Shown one piece after another: positions 48,440 through 60,700 of a stretch of 64,000 bases of DNA. Position 1 is the first letter of the stretch, and every line of letters starts with the position of its first letter. The position numbers were made by a program, and so were the translations under genes. The DNA is from Amyelois transitella (taxonomy: Eukaryota > Arthropoda > Insecta > Lepidoptera > Pyralidae). Location of the stretch: contig NC_083518.1 of NCBI RefSeq assembly GCF_032362555.1, forward strand, positions 3,546,501 through 3,610,500, given 5' to 3'. A model generated the notes under the pieces. That model was not told the DNA's origin. It saw only the letters and a list, made by a program, of their open reading frames with translations, and did not search any database.

Positions 48440-48640
48440 GCAGGGATAGTGCTCATCAAACTACTGGTCTCGGGTTTGAGTCCCGGCCAGGTCATCATGA
48501 TCTTTCTTGATTGGCCTGGGTCTTCGATGTTTATCTATATAATTCCAATCGATGAGTTTGTATCCCGTAATACTTGTCTTAAACTTACAATTCACTTGGG
48601 AAGGAAATTGTGCTTACCATTATAAGGTTATACCGTCTCA
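48440..48640 (+). repeat. tRNA-derived SINE
   Basis: A box-A-like GGCAGGGATAGTGCTCATC and a box-B-like GGGTTTGAGTCCCGG are spaced as in a tRNA promoter. They are followed by a body TTGGCCTGGGTCTTCGATGT and TCTATATAATTCC, then GATGAGTTTGTATCCCGTAA, which I know as a frequent moth repeat. Confidence 0.55.
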
Positions 48641-48914
48641 GGAAATTTGACTTGGTATTACTGCGAAATTTCTCACGCATTTTTAATGAAAGGAGAACGG
48701 TACGGTACATCTCACTGAAAAATCATTTAATTATTGCCAAATACTTCGCTAAAAACTAGCGGTAAATCTTTTTTGGTCACACGTTTTAGAATCAATATTA
48801 TGAAGGTCAGTTCGGGCGATTAGTGCTTATAACTGGTTTTTTAATTAATTGTCTAGTCGTTACCTTTATCTGGTTTGACTTACAAGTATTTGGTAAATCT
48901 ATAATTGAATGTTA

Positions 48915-49088
48915 CATACATACATACATATGGTCACGTCTATATCCCTTGCGGGGTAGACAGAGCCAACAGTCTTGAAAAGACTGAATGGCCACGTTCA
49001 GCTATTTGGCTTAATGATAGAACTGAGATTCAAATAGTGACAGATTGCTTGCCCATCGCCTAAAAGGGGAATCCTTTATAAGCATATC
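48915..49088 (-). repeat. Family A retroposon with 16-bp target duplication
   Basis: A 5'-truncated, little-diverged copy. CTATAATTGAATGTTA occurs on both sides (48,899-48,914 and 49,089-49,104), an exact 16-bp target-site duplication. With the TATG tail on one end only, this proves insertion by a LINE-type mechanism. Confidence 0.9.
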
Positions 49089-49104
49089 CTATAATTGAAT
49101 GTTA

Positions 49105-51540
49105 AATAAAACTATTTATAAAAACTAACCACTTATAACTTTTGTTTCCTCTAGGTATTATTATGGTACCTACATTATGTTTCACATAGGTTAGCTGATA
49201 TTAGAACAGGCAAATTTATTTAGCAAGTTTTTTAATTAAATCCGCATTTTAAATAAATCTAAAGAAATAATTACAGGTAAGTTTAAACTTATTCTGGATT
49301 TTTTTCAGGTTTTAAAAAGGCCATTATATATACCTTGTTAATCTAGATTTATTAATGTTAGTCAACTAGTCAAATCGTTGATAAGTAACATTATATTGTT
49401 ACCTCATTATAATCGCATTATCACCATTCTTCTAGAGTGCTAATTAGTCGATTTGTTCATATAATTCAATCATCATAAGCGCATTCTTTTACTAAAAGAA
49501 GTAATTGTCTTCCTCTTGAAATTAATCCCGGTTACATCTTCACCTCTCTGGAGAAGAGCCTAAGGTTCTGAAATAAAAAAAAACACAAAACGACTTCAGT
49601 CTGAGCTCTGCTGCCTTTGCAGGGGAACTTAACTCATATTAAATCATGTTTACTCATTCAATTGTCCGAATGGGCAGGTTTCTTCACAATGTTTTCCCTC
49701 GCCGGTAATACAGCGGTTAACTCAGAAATCAGAAAAGAGTCACCGGTGGCCGAGGTAGAATCTTATAAGTACTCAAAAATTGATCAAACAAAAATCTTCC
49801 ATGTAATTAGAGACAATCTATCAACGCAGACAGCTGACCTGCCATCGTCGAAACGAAATGAAATATTTTTGGGAACAGTTTTAATTTCGATAGAAACGTT
49901 ATCTTTGAGGCACGCCAATGTTCCGATTTCAAGCTTTCTCCGATACCGATCCATGTCATTAACACGACTTATCACAGAACAAAGATGATTGTGTTTTAGT
50001 TTTAAGTTCATATTTTATAGTATCTCTCGAAGGATGAATTTTATTTGGCAGGTAGGCATTCTTTCACGACATAACTGAACGGTTTATACTTTAAAATTAT
50101 TTGTATAAATGTTATATTTATACATCAGTAAAGTGGAACGTCTAGGTATAGCACAGATGGATGAAACGCCAGGCTTCCGCCTGCAAGTAATTTATAAATG
50201 GTATTTATAACTTGGCTGGAAAAGTCTCACTAAGGGCCTTTTGTGCTGTTTTCGTTATTTTCTTTGTTTCTCTTTTATATAGCTACTTTAAGGAATGTAC
50301 GTACATGCATCGCCAGTAGTTCTTTGCTCTGTGATAATGTTGCCGAAACAACCAACAACGGTAGAAAAGCCTACGCTTGCCGAGATCAAAGCCTGTGTTT
50401 GTTAAAATCATAAACATTCCAGAAATATCTGTTAATGGGTTTTTACGATTATTCTTGGATGTGATCGAATTATCTTTGATGTATCAAATCTAGCAGAACA
50501 TTTTCATGATGCATTTTATACTTATTAAATTTAAGTATGAATAAATTAAACCCAACAACATTTACTGGTACCTAATAGTTAATCAATACAACAAAATACT
50601 TAAAATAATTTTGTTCTAGATAACATACAAAGAAGCATCAGTAACTACAGTAAATATTATGTTTGTCGTGTTAATTGTTGTGATGACAAAAACGGAATTG
50701 CATGTCGAGCAGCGTGCAATAGTTAGCATTCGCGATTGCACTGCCGGACAGAAAATGTGGGCTATTAGCTAGCATTTCCATGTAGAAAAGCGAATGCAGA
50801 CGCCTTATTTAATTACACCAGATCAAAGGAATTCCCAGCAAGCCTATCATTGGCCAGCTTTTGTTTTCTTGTTCCAGTCGGCAGAAATGCTAGTGAAAAC
50901 GAGAAAGAAGGCACGCTACGATGAACTTTTACTTTATATTACCTTCCTCATCTCTCTGAAAAGGAATTTTGCTTAAGTAATTACTTTTTTTTTCTATATA
51001 ATTAATTACAGACTTCATATTATTCAAGTTGGAGATCTTTTGGAAAAATTTGGTGCACTTTACGTAATGGTGATAAAGGGATGATGGACCTCAAAATTAT
51101 TGAATATCTCTTCAGGATAGAGAGAAATAGAATATGATAAGACTTATGCCTTAGCAAGTTCGGTAACGTTCAAGGCTTTTCATCAGAACCTCATTGAAAT
51201 CAAATAACGCCTTATCAAACTGCTTGAAATGGAAATTTGCTTATATTATGAGTATTGGGAGCAAACAAGGTTTTATAATAAAAAAACAGTATAACCTTAG
51301 TTAGTACAGAATCACAATAAAAGTAGAACGACAAACTTAGTGCACGATTTATGAAAATTTCCTTTACAGGTCTTACTAACCGATCTGCTGACCTTGCCCG
51401 ACTCGTCAAATATGTCTGACTGACCTGGTTGTAAGAGGACAACTTGTCTATTACATTTAATGAAACGATCAACTTATAATTCCTCATATGTGTGTGGCAC
51501 ACACACTTTCAGGGCATTTTAGACATCCATCTTTTTTTGA
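49105..51540. other. Non-coding stretch
   Basis: No gene is supported. 49,505-49,730 is a family C retroposon piece (CTGCCTTTGCAGGGGAACTT; GGCAGGTTTCTTCACAATGT). Its frame of 123 codons at 49,617-49,988 partly overlaps this repeat and is not called a gene. Confidence 0.5.
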
Positions 51541-51554
51541 AAACTTTTCTATTG

Positions 51555-51620
51555 GTTATAGGTACACTTCGTCATCGTCATGTAAAAAATTACATGACGA
51601 TGACGAAGTGTACCTATAAC
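51555..51620. repeat. Perfect 31-bp inverted repeat, 4-nt loop
   Basis: Bases 51,555-51,585 are exactly complementary to 51,590-51,620, with a loop of AAAA. The arms start GTTATAGGTACACTTCG. Perfect pairing implies recent origin or strong selection. It is too short for a MITE and lacks flanking duplications. Confidence 0.9.
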
Positions 51621-52721
51621 TTTGACTTATGTTTGGCTTTCCTCCTGGCACATTTATTTCATAATAAATATATAATTAGATAAACATCTAAGACCCACGC
51701 AATACAAAAAATTGGTCATTGACCTGATTGGAGACATTATAACACACTTTACAAAAACGTACAAACGCAAAACTACTCTTGCCCGCGTGAATAGATTAGT
51801 TTCTTTTAGTTAAAATGCGTATCATCGAGGACAATTTTCGAAAGAGACGTTTTACGGCTGAGCCGCCAGAAAACTTTAAATATATGGCCTCTCTTCCTCC
51901 ATGATACGATCAACTTATAGACAAATAGATGTTATCTTTAAGTCTCCGGAAACCCTAACTCACTGACCAGCGTGTGGCCGTCCAGCAGTGTCATGAACAC
52001 CGCCGACCTTGTTGAATCCCGTTAGCAAATTAGCCAAATAGACTGGTTTGCCAACTGTCCGCCGCCATCGACGGTAATCTGAGGAATTTGCATACTCGGG
52101 TTACATCACAGTCTTTATGGGCTATACCGCTACTGAATGTTATAAAAGCTAATAAAGTTTGTTGTGCTAATGCTGCATTTTTAGAAGATTAAGATAGGAT
52201 AGGATTCCTTTATAAATGAGATGACATTTCATGGTCAAAACAGATTTAACCGAAAAATGAAATCGTCAAAATTCGGGCGTTCAATCGACACGACTTATTA
52301 CTTCAAATCATTACGGGACAGTTTCAGAAACATTGGGTAAAATATTAAGAAGCTGATTATAGTTTTAAAAATATCATAATGATATTCAAAACGCAAATTC
52401 TTCCTGCATATTCTTAATGTTCTTAATTAGTTCAGTAGCGGTTCCCTGGAAAGCTACCAGTTTATACCCTGTAACCCAAAGGCAGACAATGCACGTAGAA
52501 CAATAGCCAATTATAATGCATCTCGTAATCTGCGACAGACCTTACGCTTGCCATTGAGAGATAGAGCTGTTACTTAGGCGTTATCATAAAAATCTAGTTT
52601 TTCCTTATGTTGAAATACTGAAATAATCTATACTGCTTTGGTATCGAAGTAAAAACGTAGCAAGTGGCAATTGCTTCTCTTACCATGCAGATTGTACATT
52701 GTGCAAAAGACAATCAAAGGA

Positions 52722-52850
52722 CAGGCATATAAATATGGGATTCTTCTTTAGGCGATGGGCTAGCATTTGACACTGAAGGTGGCCTTTCAGTCTTTTCAAG
52801 ACTAACTGCTCTAATATGACTACCCAGTAAGGGATAAAAACTTAAGTATG
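52722..52850 (+). repeat. Family A retroposon, eroded copy
   Basis: ATAAATATGGGATTCTTCTT, TAGGCGATGGGCTAGC and TTTCAGTCTTTTCAAGACT match. Internal parts are deleted. Confidence 0.68.
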
Positions 52851-54724
52851 TTTCAAATACAATGAGACAACTAATGGATCGTATTCCTGCTAGTGTGTGT
52901 CCCGGTTGTCTATTCGACTGAAGACGTTTATAATTAACCCCGACGGTAAAAAGGGGTGTTATGAGAAACTAGATCTAGCATTTTAACGTTTCAATGGTGT
53001 AAAAAATAAAATCTGCTTTGCAATGCCATTTCTACTCTGCTAGGAATCATATTGTTGAATTGGCTTAATTTTCCATCTTCTACAAAACTGTGTTGGCTTA
53101 TTGGTAGGTAGGAACATTCTTTGAATCGCGTACAAGTTTACGCAGCTGCGCAGACGCCGGTATTTCGGCCACTGTGCCTCTTCCGTACCGTCCCAAAAAC
53201 GGATTCGTATAAAGAGTTAAATAAATTATCTTCAGTTCATGATTAGCTCTCATCTGTTTCTTTTAAGAATCTCTTGGAGTACGAATTTTCATGGAGATCA
53301 TGGTTCTGGCATGAAAGTCAAACAAACACACAAACATTATGGATATTCGAATGATGATCATTTTTATTTGGTCTTTAATACCAATTCCATTCTGATAAAA
53401 TCTCATTGAGAGCGCCCCTCAACATTCCTTCGAAAGTGAACTGAGAGGCACGGACAGAGGTGAAGGAACGACTTTCCTTATGTGGTACGGACACATCCTT
53501 CTATGTATGTAATTATAATATAAAGTACACAGAGCACAGACCGCCGCGCCCGTTTGAGTTTGACCTTATTTGCTTTGACACCCACTTGTACTTTGTCTTT
53601 GTACCAAATATCCAGCGGTACTTAGTAGTTATAATCATACTAAAGTTATATTGAACTTTGTATATATATTCTAATATTCAATACAAAAATTAAATAAATT
53701 ACTTATTATTATAAATATTGTTGGTTTGTAAAGTTTAATCCTGTTATTGAAATTTTATGGAACTTTTGTACTTTATATGTATACAAAATATCTTATATAC
53801 TATTTTGTATTTATATTTCAACAAATCTTCAAACTACAGAGTGTAGAGGAAAGTACGTGGGTTTCCACGATTCCACGTAGTCCAACATTCTACTAGACTC
53901 GTCACTAATTGACTAAAGTACCGTAACGAACTCAGAGTAAAAACAATATTCGCGCGTCTTTTGCTCTGTGTTAAAATGTTTGAACATTAGCTGGTGATGT
54001 ACGCTGTGTGTGGTAAAAGTCCAAGCTCATCATAATGTACCTAGTGAATGAGTCTCTGTGTGCAACTGAATAATCGATGGGCTGGCAGAACTTGAGGTAT
54101 TTTTAACACTTGTAGAGTAATACTAAGACGAGCGTCGATGGCTCATTTACGTCCTGTATAGATTCGGACCCAACCGCAATATGTATCGATGACTCTTTTC
54201 TGATTTCATTGCTAACTGGAACTCTTGCGGTGAGGAAAAATATTGTCAAGAAACATTCAAGCAACTGGATGTGTAACCATGACTCAATAAGGGTTATGTT
54301 TCGTTGTGTCGGGTGTGCTGGTGGGGCTTAGGGAGTGAAACGAATAACTTCCTGATAGATTTATTGCCAATGGAATAATTTATAATACATATATGTGCGT
54401 AACCGATAAAGTTCACGAGACGACTGGGAACGGAGGGGATTCGATCGCCAGTCGCTCTACATAAAAATGCAATTCAGCAAGTTTGCATTTTGGGTCAGAA
54501 AGGCAACGCAATCACCGTCATCATAATCATAGCAACCCGGGCTCATTTTCAAAGGGGTGATGACGCAACGGGACTTACGCGAGGCGAGACCAGGAGGATG
54601 ATGTACTTACACTAATAATACATTGTCAAGTACTTTTCAGGTTTGTATAAGACTAGGTAGTTATAATTATAAAACAGCATATCGAACAACGAAATCTCTT
54701 TAACTGAAAGTATGTAAGCTACAC

Positions 54725-54974
54725 TTTTTTATAATTATGCCACGTTGCATAGGTAAATATAAAAAAGAATAGGATCACTCCATCTCTTTCCCTTGGATGT
54801 CGTAAGAGGCACTAAGGGATAGGCTTATAAACTCGCGATTCTTCATTAAGCTTACAACCTGTCACTTTTTGAATCTCAATTCTATCATTAAGTCAAACTG
54901 CTCAACATGGCCTTTCAGTTTTTCAAGACTGATGGCTCTGTCTACCCCGCAAGGGATATAGACATGACTCTATG
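54725..54974 (+). repeat. Family A retroposon with target duplication
   Basis: A nearly full-length, diverged copy (ATAGGATCACTCCATCTCTT ... GTCTACCCCGCAAGGGATAT). TATGTAAGCTACAC flanks it on both sides (54,711-54,724 and 54,975-54,988), a 14-bp duplication, although its first bases could also be tail. Confidence 0.82.
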
Positions 54975-55817
54975 TATGTAAGCTACACCAATGTGAGACA
55001 ACACTAATGATCAATGAACAAACGGACATGTTGTGCTGAATAACGTATTATAATCGTGCCCGAAACCCGCCGACAATCATTACGCTGGCCATGAGAAAGT
55101 GGCCGTAACCACGCGACAATAACGTCAATGGAAAGGATGAAAACAAAATTAATATGTTGTCTTGCACACAAAAGTGAAAGAATTATTTAGTGTTTCTTTG
55201 GAATACATCATTAAATTTTGTAAGAAAATTGTTAATAAAGTATCTAGTAAGTATTGCACTACTTAATAGGTAAGTTTTTCATAGTTGTGAGGTTTACTTC
55301 AAAATAGAATAGAATTACTTTCTGACATATGAACCTTGTCAGTTTCCCAAGGTTTACCTAGGGCCCGTAAAACTTTGTGAGACTTCTTCTTTGAAATTGA
55401 CGCGACGGCTGAAAATGCAATATATGATTTGCTTTATAAAAACTTTGCAACAATCCTCGGCAAGACCACTCATAATTAAGATTTTAAAGGGAATTTTGAG
55501 ATCTTCAAGGGACCAGAATAACCTCATCACATTTTTTTACCCTCAACCCAGCATGGCAGCATAACAAGCGTAACCGAGTTAGCAGGCCAGTCTACAATGA
55601 ACATCGAGCAATTTGTCCATTAGTTTTGTCGGAAAGCGGCCCATGCGCACGCGTGCCGCGCAATCACAGAATAACGGTGAATGCGTGCTGATGTGATTGT
55701 ACTGGCCCCTACTAACGATGAGGGACGATATCGTCAAGAAACTTAATTCCACTGCAACATAGTTAAAAAAGTATAAGTAAGGGATAGAAATTTCGGATCA
55801 GGCGAAGGTTCACTTAC

Positions 55818-56030
55818 ATATGTATATTCAGAGTAACACGTCTATATCCCTTGTGGAGTACACAGAGCTAAGACTCTTGAAAAGACAGAATGGCCACGAT
55901 TAGCTGTATAGCTTAATGATGGAATTGAGATTTAAATAGTGACAGATTGTTAGCCGATCACCTACAAGTACAATCAACCAAGTTTATAAGCTTTCTCCTT
56001 AGTCGCTTTTTACGACATCCGTGGGAAATA
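55818..56030 (-). repeat. Family A retroposon, reverse copy
   Basis: The plus strand reads CACGTCTATATCCCTTGTGG, AGACTCTTGAAAAGACAGAA, TTTATAAGCTTTCTCCTTAG and TTTTACGACATCCGTGGGAA, covering most of the family except the head. Confidence 0.76.
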
Positions 56031-56470
56031 TATGTATTTGTAGTATAACAATACAAACTTCAGCCGCTAGTGAATCGGATCCACCGCAACGACGTTTACG
56101 ATATCGTACAAGGTTTTATAGTAAAGACTATGTGAGCCAGTGACAGAGTTGTGACTGGTGGCACGCAGCGTCGGAATCAAAATACGTGAGGTCTATAGTC
56201 CTCTCATAATTTTTACTTTTTAAAACTCCAGTAAAAAATATTCTATGACTATTGTGCATGAAACTTCTTGTAGCAAAAACTGATAATGATTATAAAAAGT
56301 TTATGTAGTAAGTGAAAAAATCAGTATGAATGAGCACCGGTAAATATTTTTTGTAAATCTTATTTAAGTGATGTTAAGTAATAATTAAGTAGGTGTGTTT
56401 TGTAATATATGGATATACCTACGGATTTCAGAAAGTATGTCATTATGGTCGAAAATAAGTAGTCGACTTG

Positions 56471-56508
56471 ACTTTAACATCTACTATTATAATAGTTGAT
56501 GTTAAAGT
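56471..56508. repeat. Near-perfect 38-nt palindrome
   Basis: The sequence pairs with itself over 19 positions per side with one T-T mismatch and no loop (ACTTTAACATCTACTATTAT and its complement). It is centred between 56,489 and 56,490. Confidence 0.85.
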
Positions 56509-57009
56509 ATAGAAATACATTGTTTTGAAGAATAAACTACGGAAAAGAAATACACCTAGCTGGATGTCTGTTTAACAAGTTTTGTATAAAAACATCCAGG
56601 TTGGACAGTTCGCAACTTCTTTGGCTTCTCCCTTGTGATTTAAGGTTTCCTATAGTTTTAGTTTCGCTATATAAGGTTCAAAAATTATTAAAATTACCTT
56701 ATATTTTATTTGTGCGTACATGAAGATATACATATATTAAATATCCTAATTTTTCATGTATCTATCATTAGTAATCTGATAACATAATCGAAGAGATAGT
56801 CAAACTGTCATTTTTTACACGTCCAATCGTTGATAAATTAATAATACAAGACTTCGTAATTCAGCAGCTAGTAGAATATAAAACTTTATTGAAAATGTAT
56901 TTTTCGATTATTCTTGAGACGGTATAAATACATATAAATATAACACTCTCTTCTCAAATTAATGGAAAAAAATATACTCTCACTTTAAATTACAAATGGT
57001 GGACTTAAT

Positions 57010-57700
57010 AGTAAATGCCATTCAATAACTGAATTGTGGCTATCCACTCTTATCAAGACTGTTTACTCTGTATTCCCCGTTAGGTAATAAAGACGTATTA
57101 TATGTAATGAACGTAAGTTATTATTGCAATCTATCGCCCTTGAAAGCAAGTGCGACAATCAAACAAACAGGTTCGATATCGACTGATACTGATATGGCAC
57201 CTACTGATAACAAACAGCTGTGCTCGGCCACGGCTATCAGTTAATTACGATATTTATTGAGACCAATCGATCCCTCATACCTTGGTGTTTAATATACCTT
57301 ATAGCACCTAACCATAGGTCATATTAATACTGATGTTATGAGTTATTTGCATTGCACATTTTGCTTAAAGGCAAAGTCGAAGGTTGAGGTTCATCCCCCA
57401 AGAAAAAGGGTTGAACCTTGGTCTTGGTGACCAGCTTTTTCCGCAAATGCTGTTAGAAAGAGCCTTAACTCCCCGCCCGAAAAGTCTCGCTGTAATCATG
57501 TAGGTATGCCCTTTAGTCACACTGTTCTTATAATCCAAAAAGGAACTCATTTGGCTTGGTGTCGAGCTGGATCTTCTAATAGCTTAAGTTACACAGTAAA
57601 GTACAGTTCAGTTATAAAGACTTATTGATGGAATTGAAATTCAGATAGTGACAGTTTAATAGCCCATCGCGTAAAAGAAGAATACTTAGTTCTTTTTTTT
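57010..57700. repeat. Old family A fragments
   Basis: 57,030-57,100 (ATCAAGACTGTTTACTCTGT, CCCCGTTAGG) and, reversed, 57,625-57,685 (GATGGAATTGAAATTCAGAT, AGCCCATCGCGTAAAAGAAG) are strongly diverged pieces. Confidence 0.5.
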
Positions 57701-57720
57701 CATCTACGAGCAAGTACCTT

Positions 57721-60700
57721 ACATGGTAAATATTTTCCATGCATTGGCAACATACCTATTTGTGACTAAAGGCCTAAATATTTTTGCATTTAAATCAGAC
57801 TTAAAATATTTTAAGTTTGTTTGTTTGTTTTTAAGCTGTTGCATAGAAATTCATTCATTAAAAACGTCGCCATTGTACCTCATATTGAAAACGTTCCGAG
57901 TATTGGAAATGTTTAATGTATTAACAGATCGTTTTGTTGCTTTTACGACATAAAAAACAGTGTGTCGCTCATACAAATTGGCATATTGCTAATCATAAAT
58001 TCATATCGCACTCACGAATGTGATCATTCGATATATGTGCTATGCATACGTGATTCATCATTTAAATATAATGAATGTGTTTGTTATATTTATTTGCCAA
58101 AGTTATTATGTCGTCTGCTTAACTCGCTCACTCAAATTGATAATTTTATGGTACACTACTTTTAGATAAACTAAAAGTAAGACACTACCTGCCAAATTTA
58201 TACATGTTGTTATTATTAGCTTTATCACCAAAATAAATGAACTAAATGAGGGTATTTTTCAATTCGCGAATGTATATGAGATATGAGAGCTTCACAACAA
58301 ATAAAAACACACACACACTTAAAATTATATATATATTAAAAAATAAAAGCGACCTAAAATTATCTCTTTGATTGCTATTGCGTAGTAGTTTCGATTTTCA
58401 TATTTTTTCACTGGTATTTTATAATAAATTTCACCAAAACTAAAAATCAGGAACCCAACCATTAGCAGACTACACCTATTAGGTAGGTATATTCTTTCAT
58501 TTAATCTATCCATTTGACTTCTTCCATTCTAATCCGAACTGTCAACCATAATGGCATAATGCTAGGTTTAATGGAATAACCAACAATAGCCCTTCCTGCC
58601 TCAGGATGACTACCAAATGTCCGCATTGAGTGGAAGGTCGCGGAATAGGGTCAGGCAAGTGGTGCGGCCCTTTTGACCCCATTCGGAGGCTCGGCCTTCG
58701 TCACACATGGATGATTCCGAAATATATTGATAGTGCCCACTTAGGATAGATAAATCGATGAAAATCTAGTTTTGGTAAGTAAAATATTTTAGTTGAAATA
58801 TTAAAACTGAACTCGATTTAATAAATCACTGAACTTTTATAAAAGTATTGTGTCCACATTTGGTATTTTTATCCATAACACACCTATTATTAGGTGTATT
58901 AAAACGAGGTTAATAACTTTAATTAAAAAATGTCTTTTTTTTCTCATTGGCCATCATGCTTTTTTTAATATTTTGTACAAGAACTAAGCTATTTTGATGA
59001 CGTTAATTTTAAAGTCATGAAGTTCTCAAAGATGTATGGAGCCTTATATGCGCCATTTATTATATCTAATAATAGCGAAGCTAATAGAAGAATGCAAGAA
59101 AATATTTTCATAATTTGATGTCAGTGACCAAGAATCAACTTCAGCTCACTGCTATGCATGTTGTAAGTTAAAACAAAGTTGAGTCTGAAGACAAAATACC
59201 AGTAAGTTTTTAAAAAATACGAGCATAGGTACCTACTCTCGCTCACCATGAGTCACACCACGCCACCTCTGAACTCATATTTACATTACGGTGTAAACGA
59301 AAAACGTGAACAAAAGTAAACGCCTCTGACACGGATTTGCATGACAATACCACAGACACGGTTGCCCGTGATTGTGGTATGGCGATGATGACACGGGCCA
59401 CGCTGGCGGCATCACAAATCAACCAACTCTGTGACAGACTTTTATAAACATTCTTTGAAGTTCATTTTTTTGGGTAAATAGAGGTCTAGGTGTACCTTAA
59501 GTCGTTCGAAAACGTTTTGATCTTTTAAATAATGTCTTGATGTATCTAAGTAAATGTAATGTATGCAAATAAAAACGTAAAAAATGTAATCTTAATCAAA
59601 CTAGCGAAGTTTAACTGCTGATAGAAAAACTTCTTGACAATTACCATTTGAAATATCTAAGTATGTTCTATACGAGTATATCGACTATATTTCTAAATGA
59701 CTTTAAAAGTATTGTATGTATGTTTCTCCGCAGTTATCTAGCGTTTTGCTGAACCGATTTTGATGTAGTTTTTAGAAGAGTGTTTGTTATACTTAGGAGA
59801 AGGTTTTAAAATTTAACCGACTTAAAAAAAGGAATATCGATTGAAGGCGGTTCTCTTTACAAAATTAATTGAGGGAATCTAAATGCCATCAAAATAATGT
59901 GAATGTCAAATATTAAACATGATAGTGTGAGAACAGGTAAGGTCGGACTCCCTGTTCAAACAAAATTAATTCGGGCTTCTCACAATGACTGCCTTTATGG
60001 CTATGTTAAAATGGCTTTGTACTGTACCTACATTAGTGATGGCATCCCTACGTGGGGCGTAACGTGTATCGTCAGCCTGCCTAACTTTGTCCCTTAAATC
60101 ACGTCTTTATTTCTTACGGGGTAGACAAAGTCGTTAGCCACAAGAAGAAAATACCAAATTCAGCGGAATGGCTTAATGGTTATAGTATGGTAGCTTATCG
60201 AATCCTAAATTAATACGCCATTCCTTTGATTGACTCCTACAACCTGTGCGGTAAGGGAGTAATACTGTATGTTTGGGACTGAATTATAATCTTGTGATTA
60301 TTTAGGACGCCTTGACGATACAAAAACACCAAATATATTGCAATTTAGCTTCTGTGACCAACACATAAAGAACAAAATGTAGTAACTGACAGTTTCGTTA
60401 TCTGAACCCTACCGTGGGCCTGAGAATTGTGCGTTAGAAGGATTTCCACATAATCGCTAGATTTATCTTAATAGTTACATCGCTGTTGATTTTAAAAAGT
60501 CAAAATAACATCACGTCTATGAATATATTTTGTTGTCTGTAGACAACGTGTGAGCCGTCTTAAGTATTGCATGCAAGGTTTAAATTTGCTCTCATCTGTA
60601 AATGAAACATAAGATTTCTGTAAAACCAATTATATCCTCGTTTTTATGATATTATGAGAATGTAGATACTAATAATTACATTTCAGAAATGAAGAAATTA

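Larger units (their letters stand above)
45300..48900. other. Non-coding stretch with repeats
   Basis: No gene is established. It contains family E, family A and tRNA-type SINE pieces (listed), and a GC-rich block at 46,376-46,500 that could be an exon. From 47,340 on it is AT-rich with two related motifs, CAATATATTGAAATAGCTGT and CAATATATTGAAATTGCTGT (47,441 and 47,766), each preceded by GATAAGAT and AAGATTACAG, so this is a diverged local duplication of about 80 bp. Confidence 0.45.
51640..57720. other. Non-coding stretch with retroposon pieces
   Basis: No gene is supported. GC-richer blocks at 51,940-52,110, 53,120-53,200 and 55,050-55,130 are candidates for conserved regulatory DNA; the first contains GAATTTGCATACTC with a POU-like octamer core. 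Repeats and a palindrome are listed separately. Confidence 0.45.

Noticed and set aside
49617-49988. 123-codon plus-strand frame
   Set aside because: Its first third is family C repeat, and the remainder shows no known domain.
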